A stretch of 34,722 nucleotides of DNA, taken from assembly GCA_009602735.1 (NCBI GenBank), contig WELA01007268.1:80830-115551 (forward strand), read 5' to 3'. Made by a program: the position numbers and the translations under genes. The stretch comes from Mesotaenium endlicherianum (taxonomy: Eukaryota; Streptophyta; Zygnematophyceae; Zygnematales; Mesotaeniaceae). A model generated the notes under the pieces. It had not been told where the DNA came from. It saw only the letters and a list, made by a program, of their open reading frames with translations, and searched no databases. Below, one piece after another: positions 9,516 to 19,800 of the stretch; the first letter of the stretch is position 1; every line of letters begins with the position of its first letter.

Positions 9516-11719
9516 AGGCCACGTAGCAAGTGGAATAGCACCAGATTATTGGTTGCAAGAACAACGTCCCACTTCATGTGCAAAGAAATCAAGAGCAACA
9601 AATGGCACCAACACCTTTATTAAAGTAAGATACATATTTGACATTGTGCTCTAAGGCTGTCTAAGCAACAACATGATAATGTATTTGAGAGTATGTTCAC
9701 GAGGTAGGTGCCAGAGCCAAGACTGGGGCTCATATTTATCCACCCCTTAGCACCTACCCATATGGGAATGTGACCGGAATGTCTGAAAACAAGGTACCTG
9801 TGCTAAAGGAAGTTTTCTTATTGCGATGATTGGCATCACCTACACTTCTTTGGACCCAATGATTTGTCTTCTAAGTTTTATTTCTTTGTGAGAAAAGTGC
9901 AAGCACGAGCTTTCAGCCTGTACATGTGTGAATGCATAATGACTTGTTTCCAAGCCACACAAATACAAGGACAAAAACTTGTGCACATATGCAAACGCTA
10001 CTATTTCATAGACAAACACACTACGGTTTGTTTCCGACACAGAAGTCATCAGAGATATTCAGCTTAAAGCCTTCTCTCGAACATCCTTTTGATAGCGAGC
10101 CCCACGGACCCCGTCAAAGATCCGTCCAACATTTTGCGCGCACTCCTCCTCTCCCTAGACACGCCGGCAACCCGAAGTCCAGATCCAGCCTGGCGCTCGA
10201 TGGCGCCAGCTGTCTCCTCGTCCAGCCTCCCCACGCGCGAAAACCGGGCAAACTTGCAGTCGGCACGGGAGAGAGCGCTGACGCGGTAGTCGTCCATGGT
10301 GCCTTCGAGGAAGCCCTCTCCATTCTCGTCGGCCACCATCTCCACGTCCAGCACATCGTGGCGCCTGGTGGGCACCCCTTTGCTGTTGGCACGACAAGTG
10401 GCAAGGCCCTCCACATTCACGGTCAGTGAGAGTGGATTTCGGGAAAAAGGCATGTGTCAAGAGAGATGTGGCTCGTGCGCGGATGACCTTTCTATGCAGA
10501 GGATGGTGATGTATACAGGCAACTCATTGTACGCAAAATTTCACAAACTCGTAATATCCTCCAACCAGCCAAAAGAGCTTCAGACCTTCCTGCTTGCAGA
10601 CACCAAGTCGACCATAACTTGTGCTTTTGTTCTGGTAGTTGGACTAGCTACAATTGAAGTCCCTAAGTGCCCAGACACAAGAAGGGCAGCAGTAGCAGCA
10701 GTAGCAGGATGAGGAAGAGAAGGAGAAGGTTAGGCTCACAATCTGCCCCTGTGGTAGAGGCGATACGTCTGCCCCAGCACCCCGTGCGCACTCTGCGACA
10801 GCCTCAGCAGGGGAAACTCGACGTCAAAGTGCACAAGACCGTCCTTGACTGTCCTCAGATGCGCCACCTCAGGCCGCAGCTTCACGCGCATCCACATGAT
10901 GTTGCCAAGCCTGACCTCGTAGATATAGATCTCATCGTCGCCCCTGCGCCACTTGGCGGCGACCCACGTGACGTTGACAGCGCCGCCCAGGATCCCAAGC
11001 GTGTCACCGGGGGCCGCCACCTGCACGGGTTTTCCGTCAACATCCACCCGCGCCATGTAGCCCCCGTCGTACTGCTACCTGGCGCCCTGTCAGGGCCTGG
11101 AGCGTGATCGCATGATGGCCCCAGAGCACTGACAGCTGGCGGATCCACGTCAGCGCCTTGTGGGAGTTGTTCCCCCACCTGTCATACCGCCCGCCCATGT
11201 GGGCGTTGAGGTGGAGGTGTGCGTCGCTGACTAGGCAGTAGGACTCCCCGGGCAATCCTGGTCCAGAGAGGCATAAATGTTTGGAGGTTTTAACGAGTGA
11301 AAGACGGACCTGTGTCTGGCACCCACCAGGCCATAACTTGTGGTCTCTCTCCTCTCTCTCCATTGACATGGAGGAGGAAAGAGAAACTTTAAATGAGAAC
11401 AAAGTCCCCGTTCCCACCAGATGCTAAAGTGGCCGTCGTGTGAACGCTCGTGTCACAGCTTGAATGTGGAGCTTCTGATTTGTATGGACAGGATGCAGGC
11501 CCAAAGAATTGCACAATATTCCCAGCAGTCAGATCCTCAAAGCAGATGGTTGGTGTCCCGCACAAGGCCTTAGGGTTTAGAGAAGTGGCATGAGGACGAG
11601 ATGACCTCTTGTTGCTCCCAAAGGACTGGACTGCTGCGTGATGCAGGCTCAAATTTCTACGTGCACCGCCATGCAGCTTCCTGGTTGCCTTGGGTTCGTG
11701 CCGTGGAGCAGCTTTTACA

Positions 11720-11915
11720 CACAAGAATATACGCGCATGCACGCGCACAAACCCACACACATACTTGTCCTGCGTGCACAGCACAGGCACGCATGCACAC
11801 AAGTCCCCCTCCTTCCTCCCTTCTGCCAACATGCACAAACAGCCACACACCAGCACGCACACACGATGGCATACACGCATGCCTGCGCACGTACGCACGC
11901 TGGCACACGCACGTT
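11720..11915. repeat. CA/GCAC-rich simple repeat in gene B intron 2
   Basis: A stretch of CACGCA, CACACA and GCATGCAC units forms part of the 1159-nt intron 2 of gene B (12416-11258). The corresponding intron in gene A is only 300 nt. The long cysteine/histidine-rich frames through it are low complexity, not genes. Confidence 0.7.
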
Positions 11916-12605
11916 TATAAGTATTCAGACAAGTTTATGCATGTACTTCTGTCGCGAATATTGCTTTTATGTCTCTTTTATTGTGCTTCATTTCAGGTTC
12001 AGAGGCGAGCGTGATTCTCATAGCTGGATTTGGAGGACTTGATTTGTTGTTGGGGAAGCATATGGCTTCTCTTAGCGATAGAAGACAACGAAGCTGTTCA
12101 AACTTGAAGGCTCAAGCCGCACCCCAAATCTTTTTAAAAAAAAAATCTCTCATCCTTGCAGCATGTTTCCAAAGTAGAGCAGGAGAATTCTGAGTGCAAG
12201 CACAATCGCATGCTCCCCCTCCCGCCAAACCTCAGGCACACAAGTTGATGAGACAGGAAGAGCAGGAACTATTGGATCATCAGAAGGTACAACTGTCGGC
12301 AGCAGAGTTCCCAGCTACATGGATGGGAGCAACTTTATAGCCATGGATCCTCCACCGCAATTAAGCTAGCTCGTCGAGGCATGAGCTCGTCCAAACACAG
12401 CCATATAAATGCTCACCTGTGAAGTCAAAGTGGGACCCATCTGCGCCGACGAAGTGGGGGTCGCCGGTGACCGAGGGTGTGCCAGCTGGACGAGATAGGG
12501 CCGCGCATCCCGACGCCGGAGAGCCTCTAGAGACGGCTTGGGGCCACGTCACAAACGCAAAGTTGTCGCCGGGCGTGCACACGTTTCCGTTGTAGAGGTA
12601 ACAGT

Positions 12606-13345
12606 CTGCACATATGAGAGGGTGTGTGTGAATCAGGAAGTAGGGGGAGGAAAATGCGGCAGATGGCGGGACGTGAATGCCAAGCCTTTCTTTGGGGATC
12701 TTCTTCTAAGTGGAGGTGCATAAGGGTTGGGACTGGAGTAAGTTAAGGATGGCCTGGAGTTGGCCTAGAGTGGCCTGGAGGGGGCTGGGGTCGGGCAGGA
12801 GTCAAGGCATGTTGAGGGAGCCAGTGGCAGTAGTGAGAAGTCAGTAGATCATTAGGAGGTCCCCTCAAGAATGCATTGTCTCTGGATGTGAGCTGAGTAG
12901 ATTCTTGGAATATGAGGAAGACCTCTTACAACCATAAGGGGCCTTGAAGAGACCTTCTGCATGAACTAGAATAGTTCCGACTCTTGCGAGACTCCTCTTA
13001 ACATGCAGCAATTAAGTTCATATCTACCATGTAAAAGCGGTGCAAAGAGGCTGATATACCCCCACATGTGTTGCTTCTTACCCTTCTGAAATCTCAATTC
13101 CCTTACTTCAAATCTGTTATGAACATGAAGGACTGATTGGGCAACATGTGGCATGTATATAGGTGCATACTATAGAAAACCTGATACTGCAAAGAAAGAC
13201 AACAGAGCAGCTTGCCTATTGAATGAGGCTCGTGCGGATTCACAGAGCACGCTACACACCTTGACACCCAATCGATCTCTTTTTGTTTAAAAGCAAGTGT
13301 ATACTGCAAGTCACCACCGCTGTCTTACCTGAGCAGGATGACAGT
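12606..13345. other. 3' part of gene B intron 1, downstream of the retrotransposon
   Basis: Intron sequence between the exon 2 acceptor (ATATGTGCAG, ending at 12606 on the minus strand) and the target duplication of the element. It includes imperfect GGCCTGGAGTT-type repeats at about 12750-12800. I see no gene in it. Confidence 0.6.
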
Positions 13346-13350
13346 AATGG
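13346..13350. repeat. Target-site duplication AATGG (left copy)
   Basis: AATGG precedes the left LTR and is repeated at 22168-22172 directly after the right LTR. This 5-bp duplication shows that the two LTRs belong to one insertion event. Confidence 0.9.
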
Positions 13351-14069
13351 TGAAATGAATCGACTTACCGAATAGGCGATTAACAATTAATAAAGATCTT
13401 TATATCAGCAAGTAATCTTTATGGTATTTCCGTTAACTAGTTAAACGGCAAAGGACAATACACTAGCAGGGAATAACACTCGTAAGTCAAATGCGAGTAA
13501 ACTAGCATCAATAATGCCAATCAGTAAACTCATACATAAGCAAGGTTAGAAGACAGTGCGTATCAATGGCTTCTCGCCTTGGATTCAGAGTTCTCTCAGT
13601 AAGCTGTACAAGAGAGTTGGCCTCGTTTCCGAATGCCGAACTCGAGAGCAATGCCTAGCATATGTACATGGAATGAGTTTACTGTTCAACGGTCAGTGCG
13701 ATGGCACCGCCTACCCGGGAGTTAACCACGTTGGTAGGACCTCGGTTAACCAAATCCACCGCCATCTCCCATCATCCCGAATAGCCATCCATCATAGGGA
13801 TGTCATCTGGCTATTCATCTAGCATATCGCACTTAGATGCATATCAAGGCAGTTCGCTGCTACCGAGTACGGAAGTCAGCTGGCTGTCAAAGAATGGGTC
13901 AGCAAGCTGACTTATATGGACTTCAGCCTGCTGCTTCCGGCTGAGTCATTAAACTGATAATTATGTAAAGTCCAGCAGACTGACTATTAACTAAAGTTCA
14001 GCAGGCTGAACTTAATTAACTATTATATTTAAATGAATATTATATCCACTAATATACTGATTCATTACA
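13351..14069 (-). repeat. 3' LTR of the chromovirus (719 bp)
   Basis: The downstream LTR in the sense direction. It contains TATA-like CATATAAG (about 13911-13918), a second TATA-like ATATAAAG near the other end (about 13399-13406), and an array of CAGC-N2-GCTG palindromes at 13875-14011. The antisense 88-codon frame at 13556-13822 is shared by all three LTR copies and begins with GTG; I do not regard it as a gene. Confidence 0.93.
13875..14011. repeat. Array of five imperfect palindromes of CAGC-N2-GCTG type in the LTR
   Basis: The units are GTCAGCTGGCTGTC (13875), GTCAGCAAGCTGAC (13898), TTCAGCCTGCTGCTT (13922), GTCCAGCAGACTGAC (13970) and GTTCAGCAGGCTGAAC (13996). The spacing is about 23-48 bp. 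A GCTGAGTCA, like a bZIP GCN4-type site, lies between the third and fourth units. The last two units are 26 bp apart as a tandem repeat. The equivalent arrays are present in the other two LTRs. Confidence 0.75.
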
Positions 14070-14084
14070 ATCCCTCCAACTTAA
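14070..14084 (-). promoter_or_regulatory. Polypurine tract (plus-strand priming site)
   Basis: In the sense direction TTAAGTTGGAGGGAT lies directly against the TGTAATG start of the 3' LTR. A purine-rich tract touching the 3' LTR is where second-strand DNA synthesis is primed in LTR elements. A near-identical tract occurs internally at 16065-16078. Confidence 0.8.
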
Positions 14085-14182
14085 CTTGTTGTCGCCTCGA
14101 CAACATTAAACTGCAGAAATTTTAAATAAGGGAACTGAACCTGACCAGCCTCCCTTACTGACTGCCTCTTCAGCGTGTCACC

Positions 14183-15859
14183 TTAAGGGGTTGTTCCTGG
14201 GGCTTCAGGATCAGGAGACGGAGATCTGGACCTAGATCTGGACAGCCCTCTAGGTCTGTCAGCTGGCCTTCTAAAGAACCCTGTTTGCTCTAAAGTTGGC
14301 CCTCGAGGAGAACGGAGGATGGTGGCCTGCTCTTCAACCACTTGGGTGTTGATTCCCACATAGACAGGCATTCCAGTAGGATGCTGAAATACATTGGCTA
14401 GAGGTACATGCCCCTGAGCGGAGGGGGAGGCTGGCATACCTCTGGCCCACCCGCGTGTCCCTCTTCTGGCACCCCTGTCCTCTGGGGATTTCTGTCTGTG
14501 TCTGCTGCCCAGTACAGTCAGATCAGCTTCTTCCCCTGCTTGGGCAGGTGGGCTGGGGGAGCGAGCGCGGGGTCCAGTTGTCGCCATAACGGGGATCACA
14601 TTCCACACACCTGATCGTGGTTCTTTAGGAAGTGCCACTGCCTGTCCCTGGGTATCCTGAGTACCTGCTGCTGATGCTTCTCCTCTGCCTTGTTCTTCTT
14701 CCTCATCCTCCTCATCCTCCTCCTCGGAGAGAGTAGGGGTCTCGTCCACTAAGTCGTCCTGCTCCCTAGTAGACATGGAGTAGTCTACCGACCTCCCTTT
14801 CTTAGGGCGCGCTGGAGGTTGCTTGGCCTTCAGCCTACTGATATCTATCCGGCCTGCATTCTTTGCCCATTTGACAAAGGCATGCTTTCCCTTAGAGAAG
14901 TACTCTCTTCCCCTCCTCCTATGTTCCTTGGTCTCTGCATTCATATTGCTCAGGCATCCATTCAGCCTGGGGTCCCAAGGGGCAATGTGAGGTGGTAGGA
15001 TGAGATAGCCGTCTAGGCCATAGTGGAAGTCATCCGGTTGGGCTCGGTCACACTCCTGCTTCTTATTTGTGACGGTCATCCACCTCCAGTCTGTTGGCTG
15101 CTGGTAGTACTGGGGTCCGTGCTCAGCCTTCCTCAGTTTACACGGGAACCAGTGGGGAGAGAACATCTGCTGTCCTGCTTCCCTGGCCAAGTACTCCCAG
15201 CTCCTTCTCTCAACTTCATTGTAAGCTGGCAGGAGTGTGAGGTAGAATACCGTATCCTTAAAGCTATCGGGCCGCATGCTCACCATCCGGATGAGTCTCT
15301 GATCTCCCACTATTCCCGGTATGGGGACCGGCTTGTCCTCTGAATCATCTGCGAGATACCGGGCCTGCTCTGCTGTATAGCCCACCATCTTAGCATAATC
15401 TTCGTAAAGGACCACGCCGGTGTGTGTCTCGATGTACCTGTCCAGTGCTGTAGCTCCTTCCTTCTGTAGCAGTGTTGTCTGTTCCAGCCTGTTGATCTCC
15501 TGGGCTGCCAGCAATGCTTCCTTCAGGTTATCGAAGTTTTGGCCACCCACCACAGTATACCTGTAAGTGGCCAAGCTCTTCTGTCTGTCCGCTTCAATCT
15601 TTTTTCTTTTCTCCTCTTCTGCCGCTGCCGCTTCTTCTTGCTGTTTCTTCTGTCTCTCCTCCTCAGCCTTCCTGAGGTTTTCCGCTTCCTGATCCTTCTT
15701 CCTCTGTGCCTCTTCTGCCGCCTCTTGTTGCTTGCGGACCCTTTCTTGTTCTCTCCTGGTGAGGGACGTCGCCGCCAGCTCCTTCTGGTATTGCTCCATT
15801 GTCCTCCTGGCTTCTTCTGCCTTGCGCTTTCTGTCCTCCTTTTGTGTGGTGGGCGCCAT
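14183..15859 (-). CDS. ORF3 of the retrotransposon: coiled-coil / acidic / RS-tailed protein of unknown function
   Basis: A 558-residue reading frame (from the ATG at 15859) between pol and the 3' LTR, in the same orientation; I do not recognise its family. Residues about 5-95 are Lys/Glu/Arg/Gln-rich and look like a long coiled coil. About 100-345 reads as a folded domain rich in Trp and Tyr (for example FSPHWFPCKL, DWRWMTV, PHIAPWDPRLNGC). Then comes a basic linker, an acidic block (SEEEDEEDEEEEQ, about 378-390), a proline-rich disordered stretch and an RS tail (SRSRSRSPSP). There is no signal peptide or membrane segment, so it is not a conventional envelope protein despite its env-like position. 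An in-frame ATG lies three codons upstream (15868). A TACTAAC branch-like site and TGTGCAG acceptor lie immediately upstream, hinting that a spliced RNA carries it. The long frame in a roughly 4% diverged element suggests past selection. Confidence 0.72.
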   Translation of the reverse strand: MAPTTQKEDRKRKAEEARRTMEQYQKELAATSLTRREQERVRKQQEAAEEAQRKKDQEAENLRKAEEERQKKQQEEAAAAEEEKRKKIEADRQKSLATYRYTVVGGQNFDNLKEALLAAQEINRLEQTTLLQKEGATALDRYIETHTGVVLYEDYAKMVGYTAEQARYLADDSEDKPVPIPGIVGDQRLIRMVSMRPDSFKDTVFYLTLLPAYNEVERRSWEYLAREAGQQMFSPHWFPCKLRKAEHGPQYYQQPTDWRWMTVTNKKQECDRAQPDDFHYGLDGYLILPPHIAPWDPRLNGCLSNMNAETKEHRRRGREYFSKGKHAFVKWAKNAGRIDISRLKAKQPPARPKKGRSVDYSMSTREQDDLVDETPTLSEEEDEEDEEEEQGRGEASAAGTQDTQGQAVALPKEPRSGVWNVIPVMATTGPRARSPSPPAQAGEEADLTVLGSRHRQKSPEDRGARRGTRGWARGMPASPSAQGHVPLANVFQHPTGMPVYVGINTQVVEEQATILRSPRGPTLEQTGFFRRPADRPRGLSRSRSRSPSPDPEAPGTTP

Positions 15860-15860
15860 C

Positions 15861-15968
15861 CTGCACATGTAACCAGGGCACAAGTTAGTAGGATATGGAC
15901 CTTTGTCATAGGGATTGCAGGAAGTATGTTAGTATTTAGTATAGTGGCTTCGCTGCTGTTTACCTTAC
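15861..15968 (-). promoter_or_regulatory. Intron-like signals just upstream of ORF3
   Basis: In the sense direction there is a donor-like CT|GTAAGG (15968), a perfect TACTAAC branch motif (15890-15884) and TACATGTGCAG|G with the AG at 15862-15861, ending 2 nt before the ORF3 ATG. The branch A lies about 24 nt from the AG, as in real introns. A second possible donor is ATG|GTAAGG at the gag start (21385). This is inferred from motifs only. Confidence 0.5.
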
Positions 15969-16064
15969 AGGATGATTGCTAAAAGTTGACGTAGTTGCGA
16001 TGCGCTACACATAAACGTATGAGTGTGTTTTTATCGCTCTCGCTCACTAACTGTCATATATTTT

Positions 16065-16078
16065 CCCCTCCAACTTAA
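16065..16078 (-). repeat. Internal polypurine-tract copy between pol and ORF3
   Basis: Sense TTAAGTTGGAGGGG repeats 13 bases of the tract beside the 3' LTR (14072-14084). About 15-25 nt upstream of it, AAGGTGACAGGC (16104-16093) matches AAGGTGACACGC (14184-14173) just beyond the ORF3 stop. So both sides of ORF3 carry the same two motifs. Confidence 0.7.
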
Positions 16079-16126
16079 ATGGAGACAGGACCGCCTGTCA
16101 CCTTCCCGTGTCAACTGAAATGACAG

Positions 16127-16800
16127 TTATGGAGGGACTCCAGCGGCCCGAAGGTGGAACCGTGTCAACGCCCCTTTGGCATTGGTCAAGTGGTCCTTAA
16201 ACTCCCAAGTGTCCCCAGAGGCATCGTAACCCTTCCATCGAATGAGGTATTTCATGACATATTTAGACGATCGACGGACCGAGCGAGCGTCTAAAATCTC
16301 ATCGACCTCATATTCCTCAGGGTCGCCGTCCCGGACAGCGGGGACCGGTCCCGGTTGGACAGGGAACCGACCTGTGAACAGTGTATCACCTTTGATGTAC
16401 GGTTCCAGGAAGGAGACATTAAAGACCGGGTGCCCCTTGTATTCAGCTGACATGTTCAGTTTGTAAGCATTCTGACCGACACGACGGACCACCGAATAGG
16501 GACCGACCCAGACAGGGCCAAGCTTTTTCTTGACCACACCAGGGAGGTACAAGTGCTCAGAATGCATTTTGACTAAATCCCCCTTGGAAAATGTCAGTTC
16601 CCGACGGTGTTGATTAGCGTATTTTTGTTGGTTTTGCTGGGCCGTGTGCAAGTTTCGTTGGACTTCCGACAGGGTGTCAGCAAACTCCTGAGTTAACTGG
16701 AGGGAGACCGAGTTGTCAATCCCTTCAGGGTGAGTTAAAGATTCCCCTAGCACATCTAGAGGAGACTTAGGGACTCTACAGGCTGAGTTCAAAAGGAGTT
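16127..16800 (-). CDS. Pol C-terminal part: integrase tail and chromodomain (shifted frame)
   Basis: This frame continues pol after a one-base shift at about 16780-16800. The first clearly homologous residues are [10 protein letters not shown], which in related elements follow directly on TPFEL. It contains the integrase C-terminal GPY/F-type region ([20 protein letters not shown]) and ends in a chromodomain ([28 protein letters not shown]). Chromodomains of chromoviruses bind modified histones and are thought to steer integration. In this copy the segment is cut off from the rest of pol unless the frame is bypassed. The frame is open beyond 16800 to 16861, but those codons read as nonsense. 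Confidence 0.9.
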
Positions 16801-19800
16801 TTGTCCGTTGACGCATGCACCGCACTGTTGACCGCAAACTGAATTTGAGACAACAGGTCATCCCAATTATCTTGTTTTTGGTTAATATATGCTCTCAGCA
16901 CCTCCTGCAGAACTCGGTTAGTTCTTTCAGTTTGCCCATCAGTCTGAGGGTGGTTTGCTGTGCTGAGCAGTTGTTTGACTCCCATTAACCCCATTAAAGC
17001 TCTCCAGAACTTAGAGGTGAATTTTGAGTCTCTGTCTGAGATGATATTAGAAGGTAGCCCATGTTGGCATACTACATGGTTGTAAAACTGTCTCGCTGTT
17101 TCGAGTGCAGTTACTTTGACAGTTGTGGGGATAAAAATGACCATTTTTGTCAGTTTATCCACGACTACCAGTATTGAATCATGCCCGTTGGCAGTTCTTG
17201 GTAGTGAGACCACCCAGTCCATGGATATAGTTTCCCAGCGTCCAGCTGGGATGGGCAGCGGTTGCAAGAGACCTCCGGGTAGTGTGTGCCGAGACTTATT
17301 TCTCTGACACTGGTCACAGGACTTGACATATTTCAAGACCTCCCGGGGTAACCCCTCCCAATGATAATGTTTTGCCAGTTTGCCAACAGTTTTGGCCTGC
17401 CCCAAATGTCCACCCAGGAGACTGTCATGAGCTTGACTCAGTAAGAGAGACCTTATTTCCAAATTATTAGGAATGACCAGCTTCAGCCTGCCTGAAGTGG
17501 TTTCAGTCACCCAGACCCCTCCCTTGAGCTTATACCCGAGTGCGGTAGCACGACACATACCAGTAGTGGGGCTGGGCTCAAATGTTGGGTCAGAAAGGTA
17601 GGCTTTCCTAAGTTGTTCAAGGAAGGACTTTTTCACCTTTAGTGAAGTGAGTGCACACAGGACTTTATCTACAGCATGCTGACTAAAGTTCCTTTCTTGC
17701 AAGTCAGGTCTTCTAGAGAGTGCATCAGCAGGATTCAACTTCCCTGGTTTGTAGTCGATCTGGACTTGGAACTGCTCCAGCATCTGGCTCCAGCGGTTCT
17801 CCCTCCTCGACAGCTTGGACTTCTTCTGAAAGTGGGTCAGAGCTAGATGATCTGTAATCACCTTAAAAGCTTTACCATGTAAGTATGCTCTCCACTGTTT
17901 GAGTACATGAATGATAGCTAGCAGCTCTTTATCATGCACTGAGTAATTAATCTCCGCTGGATTAAATTTCATAGACTCATACAACACAGGATGCCACTCC
18001 TGCCGTACCTTACCATCCTTTGTGGTTTTGTCAGCAGGCTGCAACAAAATAGCACCCATGGCAAAATCAGAGGCATCAGTAACCACCTGCACCGGTTTGC
18101 TGGGGTCATACACGGCTAGCACTGGGGCAGAACAAAGGGCATCTTTAAGGGTCTGGAAGGCAGCCTGCTGCTCTTCCCCCCACACATACCCGATGTCTTT
18201 CTTAGTAAGGTCAGTCAGTTTACTGGCCTTTGTGGAATAATTCTCAATAAATCTCCTATAGTAGTTAGCCAACCCGAGGAAGGATCTAACTTCAGAGACA
18301 GACTGTGGTACTGGCCAGTCCCTTATGGTCTGGACTTTCTTAGGATCCACACTGATGCCCTCTTTACTGACAACGTGGCCTAAGAATTCAATACTTTCCT
18401 TAAAGAAATCACACTTGCTCATTTTAGCATACAAGTGATTTTTCCGCAGAGTGTCCAGCACTTTCTTTAAGTGTTCAGTGTGCTGAGCTTCATCTTTAGA
18501 GAAAATTAAAATATCATCCAGGAAAACTTGCACAAACTTATCCAAATAAGGTCTGAAAATGTCATTCATAGCACCCATAAAGGTAGCAGGAGCATTAGTC
18601 AGTCCAAATGGCATCACGTTGAACTCATAGTGTCCATAACGTGTGCGGAAAGCAGTCTTGTGTTCATCCCCCTCAGCAATTCTGATTTGATGATAACCAC
18701 TCTTGAGATCTATCTTACTGAACACCTTAGCGCCAGACAGGGTATCAAGCAAGTCCTCGATTCTGGGTAAAGCATACTTGTTCTTTACTGTAATTCTGTT
18801 CAGGGCTCTGTAATCCACACACATCCGCATACTGCCATCCTTTTTCTTAACAAATAGGATAGGTGCGCCGTACGGTGATTTACTGGGAGAAATGTAACCA
18901 TTTTCCTCCAGCTCTGCAATCTGTGTTTTCAACTCCTCACTCTCCAAATAAGACAAGCCATACGTGCGTTGCCAGGGTGGCTGGCTACCAGGTAATAAAT
19001 CAATCCTATGATCTACTTCCCGCTTAGGGGGTAGTCCTGGAGGCATATTAAACACATCCGTGTACTGAGCAACAATGTTTGCAGCAGTAGGGTGTTCCGG
19101 AGGGTGTACCTTTTTCTCAACCACTTCTTCAGGTTGAGGAGGTACCTCTCTTAGCAGCAGACAGAACATTCTGTCTTCCTTCTGGTTCCAGCTTTTGACG
19201 AACTCCATTGCATTCAGCAACTTGCATCCTTCTGGAAGCCTCTTCTTTTCCTTCATTTGCCATCCACACAGGACAAGAGGAAGAGCACTGGTGGGTGCCA
19301 AGTCAGTCTGCCCATCACTGGCTCCTCTCACTTTAACTGTACCTCTGCTCCAACACACTTCAGCTTGATGTCTATTAAGCCAGGACCTGCCTAGCACGAG
19401 ATCATAAAAGCCAGTGTTGAGTACCTCAAATGTAAGCGTTTCAGTTAGAACTGCAATGCCAGAACCTAACTGGACCTCAATAGGCTTGGTTATAACTCCT
19501 CCCGGGATACTTGAGGCATCTCCAAGGAATATTTTTCTATTCCCTTGGGTGACAGTAGGCAGCCTTAGCCGCTTAACTAAGTCCTTGTGAATAAAAGTAT
19601 GTGACGCCCCTCCGTCAACAAATGCCCTCACCTTCCTACCTGCAATCATGCAATGCAGTAGGATAGGGGGGACTGTCTTTTCCTGACTTTCGCATTGTTC
19701 TCCTGACGTAGCAAAGAAATGTTGGACATCAGGTGGAACAAGAGCATCCAGAGTGTGCACTCTCTGGACGTCTATATTGCTGATGGTCTCCTTTATCTGT

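Larger units (their letters stand above)
7241..10063. other. AT-rich intergenic region; includes a decayed repeat
   Basis: About 2.8 kb between the DOG1-like gene and the last exon of gene B. No frame shows a recognisable protein. The DOG1-like promoter should lie at its left edge. Part of it (about 8560-9240) resembles a stretch at about 29000-29700 and is listed separately. Confidence 0.6.

Noticed and set aside
11389..12042. Several 130-170-codon Cys/His-rich frames
   Set aside because: They are translations of CA/GCAC repeats inside gene B intron 2.
13556..13822. An 88-codon frame conserved in all three LTRs (also 21628-21894 and 22622-22888)
   Set aside because: It is antisense to the element, starts with GTG and has no recognisable motif. 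LTR similarity alone explains its conservation.
14183..15859. ORF3 as a retroviral envelope gene
   Set aside because: It has the env position but no signal peptide, no membrane segment and no cysteine pattern; its composition is coiled-coil, acidic and RS-rich.
15523..15982. Long frames opposite and alongside the ORF3 N-terminus, one with a leucine-rich, membrane-like look
   Set aside because: Shadows of the Lys/Glu-rich coiled-coil coding sequence.
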